DNA of 64,000 nucleotides from Chloroflexota bacterium (GTDB taxonomy: Bacteria > Chloroflexota > Anaerolineae > UBA4142 > SHND01), in NCBI GenBank assembly GCA_004295045.1, contig SHND01000025.1:162372-226371 (forward strand). The letters run 5' to 3'. Numbering within the stretch: the stretch's first letter is position 1; each line of letters starts with the position of its first letter. The notes under the pieces were generated by a model. That model searched no databases. It had not been told where the DNA came from and saw only the letters and a program-made list of their open reading frames with translations. Position numbers and translations under genes: made by a program. This document shows positions 1 through 8,713 of the stretch, piece after piece.

Positions 1-12
1 GAGGTGAATGAC

Positions 13-1233
13 GTGAATTATTCGTCTCGCTTGGAGGGTTTTTATAAACTAACCCCGGGGCAACGCATCGAGTGGCTGGCGCAAATTGCAAATCTGGATG
101 CGATTCAAGTTGACGATTTATTGTCGGGCGGCTTGGGAATAGACCAAGCCGATCAATTGATTGAAAATGTTGTGGGCTTGTACGCTTTGCCCTTTGCAAT
201 TGCTGCGAACTTTACAATAAATGATCGGGATTACTTGATCCCGATGGTTACAGAAGAACCATCAATTGTCGCCGCGTGCAGTAATGCGGCAAAAATTGTG
301 CGCGCGTCGGGAGGGTTTCACGCGCGCGCAGAAGAACCGATTCTGGTCGGGCAAATTCAGGTGATTTTTGAAGAGGTGGACGATCCGTACGACGAGTCTG
401 CCGAACTGCTCGAAACCATCGAAAAATTGCGCGGCAGTCATCGAGCGATTGTTGACGCGCGTGAAGAATTATTAGCGCTGGCGAACGAGTCGCACCCGAA
501 TCTTGTGAAACGCGGTGGCGGCGCGCGCGACATTTCCGTCCGCGAATTTTTTCATACGCGCATCGGTCCCATGCTGGTCGTCTATCTCGCGTTCGACACA
601 CGTGATGCGATGGGCGCGAATCTGGTCAACACCGCTTGTGAAAAAATTGCGCCGCGCATCGCGGAACTCACCGGCGGACGCGTGAATTTGCGGATTTTGA
701 CGAATCTTTCTGACCGACGGCTCGCGCGCGCGACGTGCCGCGTGACCGCCGACGCGTTGGGTGGGCAGGAAGTTGCGAAATTGATCGTCGAAGCGCAGGT
801 TCTAGCGGAAGTGGATCATTATCGCGCCGCCACCCACAACAAAGGCATCATGAATGGAGTTGACGCGCTCGCGCTGGCGACAGGCAACGATTTCCGCGCC
901 ATCGAAGCGGGCGCGCACGCGTATGCGGCGCGCAACGGCGGCTATCATCCGTTGACTCATTGGGAACAAGCATCCAACGGCGATTTGATTGGCACCATCG
1001 AACTGCCGCTTGCGGTCGGCATTGTTGGCGGGCTCACCAAAATTCATCGCGTCGCGCAAATTGCCTTGCGCATTCTCGATGTGAAATCGGGACCCGAACT
1101 CGCGGGAGTGATGGCAACGGTGGGTCTCGCGCAAAATCTTGCCGCGCTGCGCGCGCTGGCGACGGACGGCATTCAAAAAGGACACATGAAGTTGCATGCG
1201 CGGCGGTTGGAACAGACCGAAATTCGAGAATAG
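13..1233 (+). CDS. mvaA: HMG-CoA reductase, class II (mevalonate pathway)
   Basis: Reduces HMG-CoA to mevalonate (class II enzymes can also run in reverse). About 406 residues, normal for class II. Visible marks: SSRLEGFYKL at the N-terminus, ENVVG near 51-55, EEPS near 81-84 holding the catalytic Glu, DAMGANLVNT near 198-207, HNKGIMNGVDALALATGND near 275-293 with the catalytic Lys277 and Asp, and GHMKLH near 390-395 with the catalytic His391. GTG at 13 is preferred because GAGGTG at 1-6 sits six bases upstream; the frame is open back to GTG at 4 and to the window edge. It is followed by HMG-CoA synthase, thiolase and a DUF35 protein on the same strand, which fits biosynthetic use. Confidence 0.93.
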   Translation: MNYSSRLEGFYKLTPGQRIEWLAQIANLDAIQVDDLLSGGLGIDQADQLIENVVGLYALPFAIAANFTINDRDYLIPMVTEEPSIVAACSNAAKIVRASGGFHARAEEPILVGQIQVIFEEVDDPYDESAELLETIEKLRGSHRAIVDAREELLALANESHPNLVKRGGGARDISVREFFHTRIGPMLVVYLAFDTRDAMGANLVNTACEKIAPRIAELTGGRVNLRILTNLSDRRLARATCRVTADALGGQEVAKLIVEAQVLAEVDHYRAATHNKGIMNGVDALALATGNDFRAIEAGAHAYAARNGGYHPLTHWEQASNGDLIGTIELPLAVGIVGGLTKIHRVAQIALRILDVKSGPELAGVMATVGLAQNLAALRALATDGIQKGHMKLHARRLEQTEIRE

Positions 1234-1263
1234 AGCTGGAGTGGTTTGCGGAGAGGCGCGCAG

Positions 1264-1995
1264 ATGGAACGAAAGTTGGTCGTCGCCGGCAGCATTTTTG
1301 GAATTGCATTCGCGATAACGTTGACCGCAATTCGTTTTTTCAATTCGCCGTTCGGCGCTTTGAATGTTGAATGGTTGGGGAACCTTGCTTTTTTGATTGT
1401 CTATAGCGCGCCGTACATTCTCGCCCTCGTTGCGCTTGCATTCCGCGAACATGTGTTGCAAGTGGGCATTTGGTTGGCGAGCGCGCTCTTGGCGGCTTTA
1501 ACATCGGTTACGGCATTTTCCGGCGTAACACTTTTCTTTTTGATCCCGGCAATTCTTTTGCTGCTTGGCGGCTTGGTAACGCTTGGACGCGTGTCTTGGC
1601 GCAATCATGTCGGAATCTTAGCGAGCGCGCTATTGTTAATTGGTTTGCTTGTTAGCGGAGTGGTTTCGTTCGCGTTTTTGTTCATGCTGCCCGCGACGCC
1701 ATTTTGTTGGCAAGTGCGAACGCTGCCGAACGGGACCCAAGTTGTTGAACCCGACCCGAATACGCAAGCGCAAATTATCTCTACGCAGAATGGCAACGTC
1801 TTTTCGGGAACGGGTTCTGTTTCGTCGCAACCGTTACCCGATGGCTCGACGATTTCGGGCGGCGGCTGCACAAGTGATTTCATTACGCCGCTTGAGGCGC
1901 TGTTGAACATTGGAATTTGGGGATTGACATTTTTGGGTTTGTGGAAATTGAGAACGCTGCAATTTGCAAGTCGTACGCTATTGAATGAGAGTTGA
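1264..1995 (+). CDS. Hypothetical multi-pass membrane protein
   Basis: I do not recognise the family. About 243 residues. Hydrophobic helices lie roughly at residues 8-25, 38-55, 58-75, 78-95, 108-130 and 213-235, with a polar extracytoplasmic loop (about 140-205) containing two Cys residues that could form a disulfide. ATG at 1264 is chosen because GGAGAGG at 1250-1256 precedes it by seven bases. The gene lies between HMG-CoA reductase and HMG-CoA synthase and overlaps the start region of the latter, so it is probably co-transcribed, but nothing links it to mevalonate synthesis. Confidence 0.75.
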   Translation: MERKLVVAGSIFGIAFAITLTAIRFFNSPFGALNVEWLGNLAFLIVYSAPYILALVALAFREHVLQVGIWLASALLAALTSVTAFSGVTLFFLIPAILLLLGGLVTLGRVSWRNHVGILASALLLIGLLVSGVVSFAFLFMLPATPFCWQVRTLPNGTQVVEPDPNTQAQIISTQNGNVFSGTGSVSSQPLPDGSTISGGGCTSDFITPLEALLNIGIWGLTFLGLWKLRTLQFASRTLLNES

Positions 1996-1999
1996 ACGC

Positions 2000-3058
2000 A
2001 TGAATCAAGTGATGAAACCAAAACGCGAGGTCGGAATTATCGGTTACGGCGCGTACGTGCCGCGCTATCGCATCAAAGCGCAAGAAATTGCGCGCGTGTG
2101 GGGCGGTGCGGATGAAGGTTTGCCGATTGAAGAAAAAGCAGTGCCGGGGCTCGACGAAGACACCATTACGATGAGCATCGAAGCGGCGCGCAACGCGCTG
2201 GCGCGCGCCCAGATTGATCCGCAGCAATTGCGCGCCGTATGGGTCGGCAGTGAATCGCATCCGTACGCGGTGAAACCATCTTCGACGCTCGTTGCCGAAG
2301 CGTTGGGCGCGAGCGGCGCGGTTCTCGCGGGTGATTGGCAATTCGCGTGCAAAGCGGGAACGGAAGCGATGCAAGCGGCGATTGCGCTTGTCGGCAGCGA
2401 GATGGCGGATTACGCGTTGGCGATTGGCATGGACACGGCGCAAGGTCGTCCACACGACGCGCTGGAATACACCGCCGGGGCGGGCGGCGCGGCATACGTG
2501 ATGGGTCCCGCCGAAAACGCGTTGGCGCGGCTCGAAGCATCGTATTCGTATGTCACCGACACGCCCGATTTTTTTCGCCGCGCCTATCAACACTATCCCG
2601 AACATGGCAATCGTTTCACCGGCGAACCCGCGTATTTTGAACACACGCTCACCGCGACGAAAAACTTTTTGGAACTGATGAATTACACGCCGCGCGATTT
2701 TCAATGGGCGGTCTTTCATCAGCCGAACATGAAATTTCCGCTGCAAGCGGCGCACGAATTGGGCTTTACGCGCGACCAAGTGATGCCCGCTCTGCTCGTT
2801 GGCAAAATCGGCAACACCTACGCGGGCGCGTCGCTGATTGGCATGACGAACGTTTTGGATCACGCGAAACCGAAGGATCGCATCTTGCTCGTCTCGTTCG
2901 GTTCGGGCGCGGGCAGCGATGCGTTCTCGTATGTGGTCACTGACAAACTTGTGGAACGTCGCGACTTGGCAAAGCGCACCGCGTTTTATTTGGGACGACG
3001 CGAGTTTATTGACTATGCGCGGTATGCGCGTTATCGCAACAAATTGGTGATGAATTAG
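2000..3058 (+). CDS. mvaS: HMG-CoA synthase, archaeal type
   Basis: Condenses acetyl-CoA with acetoacetyl-CoA to HMG-CoA. About 352 residues, the length of the archaeal-type family, which is shorter than eukaryotic and Gram-positive enzymes. Counting from ATG 2000, the nucleophile is Cys117 in [10 protein letters not shown], a Glu lies in [11 protein letters not shown] near 85, and the active-site His240 is in [10 protein letters not shown]. Start choices at 1985, 2000 and 2012 all overlap or abut the preceding membrane protein gene. In archaea this protein forms a channelling complex with a thiolase and a DUF35 protein; both are encoded just downstream (3678-4835 and 4933-5334), interrupted only by a DinB gene. 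Confidence 0.93.
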   Translation: MNQVMKPKREVGIIGYGAYVPRYRIKAQEIARVWGGADEGLPIEEKAVPGLDEDTITMSIEAARNALARAQIDPQQLRAVWVGSESHPYAVKPSSTLVAEALGASGAVLAGDWQFACKAGTEAMQAAIALVGSEMADYALAIGMDTAQGRPHDALEYTAGAGGAAYVMGPAENALARLEASYSYVTDTPDFFRRAYQHYPEHGNRFTGEPAYFEHTLTATKNFLELMNYTPRDFQWAVFHQPNMKFPLQAAHELGFTRDQVMPALLVGKIGNTYAGASLIGMTNVLDHAKPKDRILLVSFGSGAGSDAFSYVVTDKLVERRDLAKRTAFYLGRREFIDYARYARYRNKLVMN

Positions 3059-3128
3059 AATCGCAGATTCGAAATTAGAAATTCCGTTCTGTAGTTTCCA
3101 ATTTCTAATTTTGAATTTTGAATTTCGC
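3057..3128 (+). repeat. Word palindrome after the mvaS stop codon
   Basis: Starts at the TAG stop of HMG-CoA synthase. A left arm of reiterated GAAATTAGAAATT-type words is followed by a right arm of complementary AATTTCTAATTTTGAATTTT-type words, ending just before the DinB start. It belongs to the same design class as elements after other stop codons in this window, although the exact word differs. Confidence 0.6.
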
Positions 3129-3129
3129 A

Positions 3130-3594
3130 ATGCTATCCGAAGTTACCGAATATCTCAATTCGCTCGAACGCCAGCGCGCAAAAATTTTTGCCGTTCTCGA
3201 AAACGCGCCGCGTGAAATGTGGAATTGGACGCCAAGCGGCGACGAAACCAATTCGCTCTTTGTGCTGGCAACGCATGTCATTGGCGCCGAACACGGCTGG
3301 ATTTTTGAAATTCTCGGCGGCGGCGCGCAGACGCGCAATCGTCCTCAAGAGTTTTTGGCGCAAGGCGATTCACTCGACGCGCTGCGCGCGGAATATAAAC
3401 GCGTAGCAAACGAGACGCGCACAATTTTTGAAAAATTGACCGAGCAAGATTTGAACGGCACGCGTTATCGCGAATCACACGGCGACGTGAGCGTGCGCTG
3501 GATCATTTTGCACATCATCGAACACGATTCTGAACATCTAGGGCAGATGGAATTGACGAGACAGTTATGGGAGGATAGTAAGATAGTGCAATAG
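3130..3594 (+). CDS. DinB-family putative metal-dependent protein
   Basis: A 154-residue DinB/DUF664-type four-helix protein. The metal-binding His triad of the family is visible as His49 (LATHVIGAEH), His132 and His136 (IIEHDSEHLGQ). Members act in thiol-dependent (bacillithiol/mycothiol) reactions or are uncharacterised; no substrate can be named here. ATG 3130 is preferred over an upstream TTG at 3118. The last residues (DSKIVQ) are encoded by a repeat word, GATAGTAAGATAGTGCAATAG, that continues into the intergenic palindrome, so the C-terminus may have been supplied by the repeat. It sits inside the HMG-CoA synthase-thiolase cluster without an obvious functional link. Confidence 0.85.
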   Translation: MLSEVTEYLNSLERQRAKIFAVLENAPREMWNWTPSGDETNSLFVLATHVIGAEHGWIFEILGGGAQTRNRPQEFLAQGDSLDALRAEYKRVANETRTIFEKLTEQDLNGTRYRESHGDVSVRWIILHIIEHDSEHLGQMELTRQLWEDSKIVQ

Positions 3595-3676
3595 TGCAGG
3601 CGTGTAATAGTTGGAATCGCGTTTTGATTCCAACTAACGCACTAACGCACCAACCCACTATCGCACTATTGAACTT
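3577..3676 (+). repeat. Word palindrome overlapping the DinB stop
   Basis: Left arm words ATAGTGCAATAGTGCAGG, an inner perfect hairpin TTGGAATC/GATTCCAA, then right arm words CGCACTAACGCACC and CCACTATCGCACTATTG. The left arm contains the DinB stop codon TAG at 3592-3594. The segment following this stop resembles the one following the lipid kinase stop at 58760-58762. Confidence 0.6.
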
Positions 3677-3677
3677 T

Positions 3678-4835
3678 ATGAGAGACGTTTCAATTATCGG
3701 CGTAGGACAAACTCCCGTGCGCGAGCATTGGGAAAAAGGTTTGCGGCAGCTCGCGGTGGACGCGGTTCTCGCGGCGCTCAAGGACGCGCACACTGAACAA
3801 GTAGACGCGATTTATGTTGGCAATATGTTGAGCGGCGAATTGACGCGCCAAGAACATCTCGGCGCGTTGATTGCGGACCAACTCGGCATGAGCGGCGTGG
3901 CGGCGATGAAAGTGGAATCGGCGTGCGGCGCGGGCGGCAGTGCGGTGCACGCGGGTTATCTCGCTGTCGCGTCGGGACAATATCGGCGCGTCGCCGTCGT
4001 CGGCGTGGAAAAAATGACCGACTTGTGGAACGGCAGCGTCACCGCTGGCTTGGCGATGGCGGCGGATGGCGAATACGAAGCCGCGAATGGAATTTCGTTC
4101 GTCGGACTCAACGCGATGATGATGCGCCGCTACATGTACGAATACGATTTGGTGGAAGAAGATTTCGCGCCCTTCGCGCTCAACGCGCACGCGAACGCGG
4201 TCAACAATCCGAACGCGATGTTTCGCAAAGCGGTGACGTTGGAACAATTCATCAGAGCGAAAAAAGTGGCGGACCCGATTTCGCTGTTCGATTCGTCGCC
4301 GATTTGTGACGGCGCGGCGGCGGTGATTTTGTCGCGCAGTGAAAATTTGAACGGCAATGCCGCGCGCGCGATTTCGATTGCCGCCAGCACGATGGCGACG
4401 GACACGCTCGCGCTGCATGACCGCCAAGACCCGCTGTGGCTGCGCGCGGTGGAACTCTCTTCCATCAAAGCATACGCGCAAGCGGGCGTCACGCCGCAAG
4501 ACATTGACTTGTTTGAACTGCACGACGCATTTTCGATTGTCGCGCCAATGTCGCTCGAAGCGGCAGGGTTCGCGCGACGCGGCACGGGCACGTATCTCGC
4601 GCGCGACGGCGAAATTTCCATCAACGGCAAACTTCCGATTAGCACGATGGGCGGCTTGAAAGCGCGCGGACATCCCATCGGCGCGAGCGGCGTGTATCAA
4701 GTTACTGAAGCCGTTCAACAACTGCGCGGCGAAGCGGGCAAAAATCAAGTGCCAAACGCAAAAATTGGCATGACGCAATCGCTCGGCGGCGTCGCGGCGA
4801 CGGCGGTGACGCATATTTTGAAAGGCAAAGGATGA
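3678..4835 (+). CDS. Thiolase (acetoacetyl-CoA thiolase, archaeal/SCP2-like type)
   Basis: Makes acetoacetyl-CoA from two acetyl-CoA for the HMG-CoA synthase encoded upstream. 385 residues. The acyl-accepting Cys83 lies in ESACGAGG, a His in FELHDAF near 282, and the catalytic His332 in RGHPIGASG. The C-terminal CxGGG cysteine of classical thiolases is absent (QSLGG instead), as is usual for the archaeal-type branch that works with a DUF35 partner. ATG at 3678 matches the normal N-terminus (RDVSIIGVGQTPV); the longer open frame runs through repeat DNA. It is followed by the DUF35 gene. Confidence 0.9.
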   Translation: MRDVSIIGVGQTPVREHWEKGLRQLAVDAVLAALKDAHTEQVDAIYVGNMLSGELTRQEHLGALIADQLGMSGVAAMKVESACGAGGSAVHAGYLAVASGQYRRVAVVGVEKMTDLWNGSVTAGLAMAADGEYEAANGISFVGLNAMMMRRYMYEYDLVEEDFAPFALNAHANAVNNPNAMFRKAVTLEQFIRAKKVADPISLFDSSPICDGAAAVILSRSENLNGNAARAISIAASTMATDTLALHDRQDPLWLRAVELSSIKAYAQAGVTPQDIDLFELHDAFSIVAPMSLEAAGFARRGTGTYLARDGEISINGKLPISTMGGLKARGHPIGASGVYQVTEAVQQLRGEAGKNQVPNAKIGMTQSLGGVAATAVTHILKGKG

Positions 4836-4930
4836 AGGATGATTCGCTTCGCTTGAGCGGAAGGATGAAAGGTCATTCCGGGCAGTGCGAGGAATCTCAT
4901 CCCTCATCTCTCATTCCTCATCCCTAATTT
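4826..4930 (+). repeat. Word palindrome overlapping the thiolase stop
   Basis: Purine words GGATGAAGGATGA and GGAAGGATGAAAGG on the left pair with CATCCCTCATCTCTCATTCC-type words on the right. The thiolase TGA stop is part of the first word. The right arm ends directly before the DUF35 start. Confidence 0.6.
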
Positions 4931-4932
4931 CC

Positions 4933-5334
4933 ATGGCTGAAAATCTTGCACCCAACTGGCGTTTGCGCGAACAACGTTATCAACTCGTTGGCAATGTTTG
5001 TTTGAACTGCGGCGCGAAATTTTTTCCACCGCGTCAGGTTTGCACAAATTGTCGCGGCGCGGAATTTGATTCGTTTCAATTCAGCGGCAAAGGTGAATTG
5101 TATTCGTTCACGACATTGCGCTCTGCGCCCGCGGGCTTTGAAAGTTACGCGCCCTATTCCGTCGGCATGGTCAAACTGGATGAAGGTCCGCTTGTCGAAG
5201 CGATGTTGACGGATGTGAATGAAGACGAACTCGCGATTGGAATGAAGATGGAGATGGTGACGCGGAAAATTCGGGAGGAAGAGGGCGAGCGTGGATTGTT
5301 GGTGTATGGGTACAAGTTTAGACCAACTTCATAA
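4933..5334 (+). CDS. DUF35 zinc-ribbon/OB-fold protein, thiolase-HMG-CoA synthase partner
   Basis: 133 residues. A rubredoxin-like zinc ribbon has Cys23, Cys26, Cys37 and Cys40 (CLNC...CTNC), followed by an OB-fold acyl-CoA-binding region ending near 125. In archaea this protein (DUF35/ChsH2-like) bridges acetoacetyl-CoA thiolase and HMG-CoA synthase so that the intermediate passes through a shared CoA site. Gene order here (synthase, thiolase, DUF35) supports the same role. ATG at 4933 begins MAENLAPNWRLREQRY, typical of the family; upstream codons come from repeat DNA. Confidence 0.88.
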   Translation: MAENLAPNWRLREQRYQLVGNVCLNCGAKFFPPRQVCTNCRGAEFDSFQFSGKGELYSFTTLRSAPAGFESYAPYSVGMVKLDEGPLVEAMLTDVNEDELAIGMKMEMVTRKIREEEGERGLLVYGYKFRPTS

Positions 5335-5345
5335 ACGCAAAACGA

Positions 5346-5370
5346 ACCGCGAGGTGTTGAACCTCGCGGT
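5346..5370. terminator. Hairpin between convergent genes
   Basis: Perfect 10-bp stem ACCGCGAGGT/ACCTCGCGGT with a five-base loop, 12 bases after the DUF35 stop and before the convergent peptidase gene. There is no strong U-run, so termination efficiency is uncertain. Confidence 0.55.
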
Positions 5371-5430
5371 ATTGATATTGACGTAGTGAAAACATCTCGG
5401 CCCCAATATGTCTTTCCCTCATTGAACAAA

Positions 5431-6519
5431 TTAATCAATTCTTTGGGGGGTACGAATCTCGAAGTGAGCATGATTGTCATGAGCAGGTAGGTTGGTGCAA
5501 AGCCCTTCGGCAATCAGTTGAGGATCGTTAAAGTACGTGAGTCTCCAGAGAGGTTGATTGCGCACAGCGACTAACATCGCGCGCATGGCTTCGCGATCGT
5601 ATCTGGAATTGCTCCAAGTTATTTGACCGGAAGTGCCGTCTGTATGAGGAAGGCGGATGTCACAACATAATCCAGTTTGATGTCCCGCGTGCTGACTTGT
5701 CAAGCCACCGCGCGCGAGACTCACATCATTAATTGAGAGCAATGCCGCGCCGCTGTGATTTGTGAGGTAAGTCCGATAATATTCTAAACCGATATTTTGG
5801 ATTGTGGTTGCCAACCAATCTGTCCCATAATCATAGTGATCGGTAGTATCGGTGAGTTCGTAATTATGGAATCCTTGATTGGGTGAACCAGCAGGCATTA
5901 CTTGCCAGTGCGGAGCGTTGCTTGCTCTGAGCCATGCATAGCTTGGACCGGGAACATCCACTCGACCATCCCCCTGAACGCTTTGGCGTCCATTAATGAT
6001 AGATTGAAAGAGCTTAATTGTTTGAATGGTGTCGGCATCCATGCTCTCATTGAGCGCAAGCCAATCGAAGCCTAGTTCATGGAGGCGTTCCTTGAGTGCG
6101 AGGATATCTGTGGGATGATTAACACCAGATCGTCCCACACTTGCGGATAATTCAAAGACGTTCTCGACGGTGTAGGAGAGCACATATGCGGCTCTCCGCA
6201 TGTTGAAAAAACTAGTCTGCGCGAATTGTTGGGAAGTGCTGCTGATTGAGACGGCGCCAAGGAAATCATTAGCACGCCCATTCAGGTCCGACATTGCGTC
6301 CAGTACAGTGTCATTCCAATCCTCTTCAATTAAAGCAATAGTGAGCGTGTCCCTAAACGTGTAAGTCTGGTACAAAACCACAACCTGTCCCCGCAAGGCA
6401 GATTTGCGAATTGGAATCTGCCAACTGCCATCGCTAGAAACATGAATCACCAACTCATCTCGTCCCGACCAATCATCGGTGCGTATTGCCGCTAGCGACC
6501 AAAGTGTTGCTCTTTTCAT
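5431..6519 (-). CDS. Peptidoglycan-binding metallo-endopeptidase (MepA/M15-M74-like)
   Basis: 362 residues. An unrecognised N-terminal beta-rich region (1-125) is followed by a peptidoglycan-binding-type repeat (about 135-200, ILALKERLHELGFD) and a C-terminal LAS metallopeptidase. The zinc motif is visible as His280-x6-Asp287 (HQTGLCCD) and His350/His352 (DNHAHFEI), as in penicillin-insensitive murein endopeptidase. It should cut peptide cross-links in peptidoglycan. No signal peptide is evident, which is odd for a cell-wall enzyme. GCGC words are much rarer than in neighbouring genes, suggesting transfer. It lies directly downstream of the PKD/membrane protein gene on the same strand. Confidence 0.8.
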   Translation of the reverse strand: MKRATLWSLAAIRTDDWSGRDELVIHVSSDGSWQIPIRKSALRGQVVVLYQTYTFRDTLTIALIEEDWNDTVLDAMSDLNGRANDFLGAVSISSTSQQFAQTSFFNMRRAAYVLSYTVENVFELSASVGRSGVNHPTDILALKERLHELGFDWLALNESMDADTIQTIKLFQSIINGRQSVQGDGRVDVPGPSYAWLRASNAPHWQVMPAGSPNQGFHNYELTDTTDHYDYGTDWLATTIQNIGLEYYRTYLTNHSGAALLSINDVSLARGGLTSQHAGHQTGLCCDIRLPHTDGTSGQITWSNSRYDREAMRAMLVAVRNQPLWRLTYFNDPQLIAEGLCTNLPAHDNHAHFEIRTPQRID

Positions 6520-6598
6520 ATTGTATTGTCCCCTTTATCAGCAAGTAGCTGTAGAGTCGAAATATTCCTGTTCAGGGTAAAGTAATTCCCGAAACGGT

Positions 6599-7993
6599 TT
6601 AGTTGGAGCGAGTTATGTAGGCGCCGCGCAAGCCGAGAAACGTATCAACGGCGTTAGGTTCCCATCGGCATCTTCGTATGTTAAAGACGCGCCATAAAAT
6701 ACCGTTGACGAGACCCAGAAATGCGGCCTCTAGGATAATTGCTACCCCACAACCAAAATCCTGAAGCACTAGACCGAACACCGCAATAAGCGCCATAAAT
6801 GCCAAGAACACCTCAATCGTCTGTATTACTCCTTGCAAAGTAGCGCATTCTGCAATCGCCGCACAATGAAGAGCCCAAATTAACAGGAGCACAATACCTA
6901 CTGTCAAAACCCCAATACTTATGCCACATAGAATTGGATTGCCAGTTGCGATGCCCGCAATCACACCGACAAGCCCAACAGCAATACAAGCAAAAGCGAC
7001 AAAGCGAAGGATTGCGCATCCAATACCCTCACCCCCAGAGCGCGGGGGAGAATCAGAATCGTCGTTGTCGTCGTCACCACTACCTTCTTCACAAGTCCCA
7101 ACTTCTTCGCCCCCTTGATATAGTATGCAATTGTTCCGCAATCCAGAGACCGCAAGGGTTCCACACACACCGTCATCTAAATTAAACTCAAATGAGTTTC
7201 CCCTACCGTGTTGGTCTTCAAAGCTCCAAGTTAATCCGATGTCATCCCCGATCTCTGGGCGAGTCACCGTGACTGTGTAAGAGCCAGGAGGGAGGTCTGT
7301 TCCATTTGAAAAGGACTCGCCTTCGCTGTTTGTGTAGCGGAATTCAAGATCCGTGTCCAGATTGTCACATGGGCACGGTTCCACGTCCACCGTTTTGGTT
7401 GTTGGACATTCTGTCCCGTCAGGTTTGATGACAATAAATGCCATGTCATAGCGACCTCCCGAACGGGGGAAGGAATGTGTCAGATTGAAGCGATCATCAT
7501 TCGCAGCAGGAATATCATGTTCTCGGCTATAGGTTTCATCGCCAAATCCCCACAGATACCGACTGCCATTCGGGGCACTTCCAGATGCGGCAAGACTGAT
7601 ACTTCTTTCACCTTCACCATCACAATCTTCTCCGATTGTCACTTCGATTGAAACATTTACATCGTCGCAACCCCCATCCTTACAACGCAGCAACACTTCA
7701 TTTTCACTACTACAAGGGGAATTGCCATCACATGTTGCAATGACCTTGATTGTTTTCTTGCCACAATGCTCTTTTAGACTCGAAAATGTAGAAAGACCCG
7801 CGTCTTGAGGAGTAAATCCTACCTCCCACCTTCTGGGCTGGAATTCCCTTCCAGCACGGTCAACTGTTTCAAGCAGTCCAGACTCACTAATCCGCGCTGA
7901 AACAGAGTCGCATTCTGATCCCTCAACCTCAACGACGAGTGTTAAGGTTTCGCCATTTAAACTAAGTTGATCAATGTTCAATGGGCATCCCAT
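6599..7993 (-). CDS. PKD/Ig-like protein with C-terminal membrane domain
   Basis: 464 residues. The N-terminal two thirds hold beta-sandwich segments rich in paired Cys residues, including a PKD-like stretch (LWGFGDE near 145-200). An acidic linker (GDDDNDDSDS) then leads into about four hydrophobic helices covering roughly 325-435. No N-terminal signal peptide is visible, so topology is unclear. GGAGGGCGAAT precedes ATG 7993. With the downstream peptidase it forms a two-gene block of lower GCGC content. I cannot assign a function; a surface or wall-associated role is an inference. Confidence 0.7.
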   Translation of the reverse strand: MGCPLNIDQLSLNGETLTLVVEVEGSECDSVSARISESGLLETVDRAGREFQPRRWEVGFTPQDAGLSTFSSLKEHCGKKTIKVIATCDGNSPCSSENEVLLRCKDGGCDDVNVSIEVTIGEDCDGEGERSISLAASGSAPNGSRYLWGFGDETYSREHDIPAANDDRFNLTHSFPRSGGRYDMAFIVIKPDGTECPTTKTVDVEPCPCDNLDTDLEFRYTNSEGESFSNGTDLPPGSYTVTVTRPEIGDDIGLTWSFEDQHGRGNSFEFNLDDGVCGTLAVSGLRNNCILYQGGEEVGTCEEGSGDDDNDDSDSPPRSGGEGIGCAILRFVAFACIAVGLVGVIAGIATGNPILCGISIGVLTVGIVLLLIWALHCAAIAECATLQGVIQTIEVFLAFMALIAVFGLVLQDFGCGVAIILEAAFLGLVNGILWRVFNIRRCRWEPNAVDTFLGLRGAYITRSN

Positions 7994-8044
7994 ATTCGCC
8001 CTCCTAAACTCGAGAAATTACTTGCTTCCTGCCAAGCACCTAAT

Positions 8045-8308
8045 CTATTCATCCACATTGTCTTGTTCTGTCGCCCCGGAGGCATTCATCACACTTGTAT
8101 CGCTTTCTGCCTTTGATTGATGAATCTGCGCGTCTGCCTTGTTCTGGCTGATTGCCAACATCACCAATCTCACAATTAAATCATTCCACGTCCGAAACGT
8201 GAATGTCTCGCGCGTCAAGACATGCTGCACCACGCCGCGCCATTCTTCGCGCCCACCGCCGACGCGTGCGCGCCATAATCGCACGGTAAAGAGATGCGAC
8301 GGTTGCAT
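8045..8308 (-). CDS. Small conserved-looking protein (LWRARVGGGREEWRG type)
   Basis: 87 residues. The N-terminal half (RLWRARVGGGREEWRGVVQHV, then FRTWNDLIVRLVML) resembles a small family I associate with Chloroflexota, apparently a beta-barrel-like segment followed by an amphipathic helix. The second half is low complexity. The start lies five bases after the stop of the SnoaL-like gene, so the two are probably translated from one mRNA. Function unknown. Confidence 0.6.
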   Translation of the reverse strand: MQPSHLFTVRLWRARVGGGREEWRGVVQHVLTRETFTFRTWNDLIVRLVMLAISQNKADAQIHQSKAESDTSVMNASGATEQDNVDE

Positions 8309-8313
8309 TTCAT

Positions 8314-8712
8314 TTACGGCATCACGCCCAACTGTGCCATCAACGCGGGCATTTCAAAATAGACGCGCCCGCGTTTGATTTTGTCGTTTTCCAAATCATA
8401 CACGACACAAATTGGCACGCGCACGTCTTTTCCTGTTGCAGGAATGCCCGCGAACTCGCCAATGTGCTTGCCAACGAAATCGCCTTCCACCATCGCGTTG
8501 TTCTCGCCAAAGAGCAGCGTGCGTGTGGTTGCTGTGGCATCGAACGCGACGTGATAGAAATAATTCAACATCCCCATCACCCCTTGCGGTGATTGATGTT
8601 CCTGTCCCGTCGCCATGATGGTGAAAGTGACATCATCTGCCATCATGCTGACATCCCCGTGTTCGGAATTGAAATAGCGCAGCATCGTTTCTTTTGTGCT
8701 TTCAACGGACAT
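8314..8712 (-). CDS. SnoaL/NTF2-like protein
   Basis: 132 residues with the pattern of the NTF2-like SnoaL superfamily: an N-terminal helix (ETMLRYFNSEH), then alternating strands ending in KIKRGRVYFEMPALMAQLG. Members are small cyclases, isomerases or ligand-binding proteins; substrate unknown. AGGAGGTCTGAAATG gives a strong ribosome site. The start lies one base after the stop of the upstream membrane protein. Confidence 0.75.
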   Translation of the reverse strand: MSVESTKETMLRYFNSEHGDVSMMADDVTFTIMATGQEHQSPQGVMGMLNYFYHVAFDATATTRTLLFGENNAMVEGDFVGKHIGEFAGIPATGKDVRVPICVVYDLENDKIKRGRVYFEMPALMAQLGVMP

Positions 8713-8713
8713 T

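Noticed and set aside
1883..3130. Long open frame on the minus strand opposite HMG-CoA synthase
   Set aside because: Arg/His-rich translation with no domain signal; it is the antisense shadow of a GCGC-rich gene. Similar shadows lie at 3690-4907, 19059-20072, 22284-23444 and 11503-12252.
7021..7055. Palindrome-like CACCCCCAGAGCGCGGGGGAG in the PKD protein linker as another inserted repeat
   Set aside because: Short and imperfect, in a compositionally biased linker; not strong enough to call.
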